15,702 nucleotides of DNA from Gammaproteobacteria bacterium (GTDB lineage Bacteria > Pseudomonadota > Gammaproteobacteria > GRL18). The notes under the pieces are model-generated. The model was not told the DNA's origin. It saw only the letters and a list, made by a program, of their open reading frames with translations, and did not search any database. The translations under genes and the position numbers were made by a program. Position 1 is the stretch's first letter. Each line of letters opens with the position of its first letter. Of the stretch, positions 15,011 through 15,702 are shown piece by piece. The stretch lies in assembly GCA_030632625.1 (NCBI GenBank), contig DAOVUK010000015.1, positions 1 to 15,702 of the forward strand, written 5' to 3'.

Positions 15011-15702
15011 ATGCAAAAACTTAAAGATATTAATCTTGCTATCGCATCCGGATCTGAAAATATCCAAAAGTGCCTGCAGGAAATGTTTAGACGACATGGT
15101 GCTAATGTTGTGCTTTGTGGTTTTTTGAATTTAAGTTTTGTCGATCAATTAGAGCATGCTGTTGACGCTGATGTTATTCTGATAGATATGGATGACAGTT
15201 ATGCAGAGGATGATGATGCGCTGGATCAATTGCTGGAAAAAATTGATTTGCCGATTCTCTTTCATGATAATGAATTTGATGAGCTCCATGATCCCCAGGA
15301 GGAGAGTTTTTCAATTCAGTCAGTTGAAAAGTTAGCCGCTAAACTCTCAGAATTAGTGACCAGTAAAAAGAATAAAGATAGAAAAAATGCTGAACAGAGC
15401 ATTAGCGATGAGCAACTAAAAAATGCCAATACTATTGATAAACTTCTGGAATCGGAGCATAAGAGATACCCGTATTTAACGGAAGAGGAATTGCAGGAAG
15501 TTCGCTTATGGGACTTATACAGTAGTGATTCGAAAACTACAGAGTCTTTAGCAGACGAGCAGCTCATTGTAATTGAAGAGCTGATAGCCAATGAAGAGCC
15601 TTCAGCGGGTAAAGAGCCTTCAGCGGGTAAAGAGCCCTCAGCCAATGAAGAGCCTTCAGCTAATGAAGAGCCCTCAGCCAATGAAGAGCCTTCAGCTAAT
15701 GA
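15011..15702 (+). CDS. chpB: CheB-type methylesterase ChpB, N-terminal part (runs off right edge)
   Basis: The open frame from ATG at 15011 runs 230 codons to the edge. Residues 1 to about 120 look like the receiver-like N-terminal domain of ChpB: VILIDMDDSY has an Asp59 in the phosphoacceptor place and LPILFHDNEFDE follows. The acidic pair expected in the first loop is absent (NLAIASGSENI), so it is probably a pseudo-receiver. A charged stretch (about 117-190) follows, then the hexapeptide repeats EPSAGK and EPSANE. The CheB esterase domain expected downstream would demethylate PilJ and oppose PilK. Position after chpA is the conserved one. TAG stands immediately before the ATG, so there is no longer start; no clear ribosome site is seen and the gap to chpA is 34 bp. 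The identification rests on synteny and weak domain resemblance. Confidence 0.75.
   Translation, partial: MQKLKDINLAIASGSENIQKCLQEMFRRHGANVVLCGFLNLSFVDQLEHAVDADVILIDMDDSYAEDDDALDQLLEKIDLPILFHDNEFDELHDPQEESFSIQSVEKLAAKLSELVTSKKNKDRKNAEQSISDEQLKNANTIDKLLESEHKRYPYLTEEELQEVRLWDLYSSDSKTTESLADEQLIVIEELIANEEPSAGKEPSAGKEPSANEEPSANEEPSANEEPSAN
15578..15702 (-). repeat. 18-bp repeat array 6 (chpB, opposite orientation, continues past the edge)
   Basis: Units start at 15596, 15614, 15632, 15650, 15668 and 15686, with a diverged one from 15578. On the minus strand they read GCTGAAGGCTCTTTACCC (two copies) and GCTGARGGCTCTTCATTR, differing from the first unit of array 3 in chpA at only 2 of 18 positions for the best copy. 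In chpB they are translated as EPSAGK and EPSANE. CCC/CTT and GCC/GCT variants alternate, giving a 36-bp higher-order period. Confidence 0.92.

Noticed and set aside
15316..15681. Minus-strand frame with AEGSSL repeats as an antisense gene
   Set aside because: It is the complement of the chpB linker. The chpB frame is supported by synteny and domain pattern, and the antisense frame has no other sign of coding.

Overview
The window looks like a piece of a moderately AT-rich gammaproteobacterial chromosome. The gene order gshB | pilG-pilH-pilI-pilJ-pilK-chpA-chpB is the classic Pil-Chp (type IV pilus / twitching) chemosensory locus of Pseudomonas-like Gammaproteobacteria, and the proteins resemble the P. 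aeruginosa ones in length and motifs. I cannot name the genus from the sequence alone.

Layout. (1) Bases 1-213, minus strand: the N-terminal part of a FitA/VapB-type ribbon-helix-helix antitoxin that runs off the left edge, with two identical-core palindromes (246-260 and 273-299) upstream as probable autoregulatory operators. (2) Bases 452-1026: a non-coding block, visibly richer in G+C than its surroundings, made of nested inverted repeats. It is bounded by an imperfect terminal inverted repeat whose right end contains the apbE stop codon. (3) Bases 1022-3170, minus strand: gshB followed by apbE (ApbE lipoprotein), overlapping by 11 bp, with apbE starting at TTG. (4) A 456-bp divergent intergenic region. 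(5) Bases 3627 to the right edge, plus strand: pilG, pilH, pilI, pilJ, pilK, the very large hybrid histidine kinase chpA (2225 aa), and the 5' part of chpB.

How the genes work together. PilJ is the membrane chemoreceptor, PilI the CheW-type adaptor, ChpA the CheA-type kinase with several Hpt domains and its own receiver, PilG and PilH the two CheY-like outputs, PilK the CheR-type methyltransferase, and ChpB the CheB-type methylesterase. In relatives this system controls type IV pilus extension and retraction and cAMP levels.

Main discovery candidate: an 18-bp tandem repeat family with core GYTSARGRCT occurs as six arrays in three different genes: one in gshB, four in chpA, one in chpB. There is also at least one isolated unit in chpA. 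About 30 units are recognisable. The arrays lie in both orientations relative to the host gene and are read in three different frames, giving hexapeptides such as VEDSLL, AEGSLP, EESLQP, NSPELD and EPSAGK. This points to a DNA repeat that spreads or is copied between genes and expands in steps that never break the frame, rather than to one conserved peptide motif. It always sits in inter-domain linkers or surface loops.
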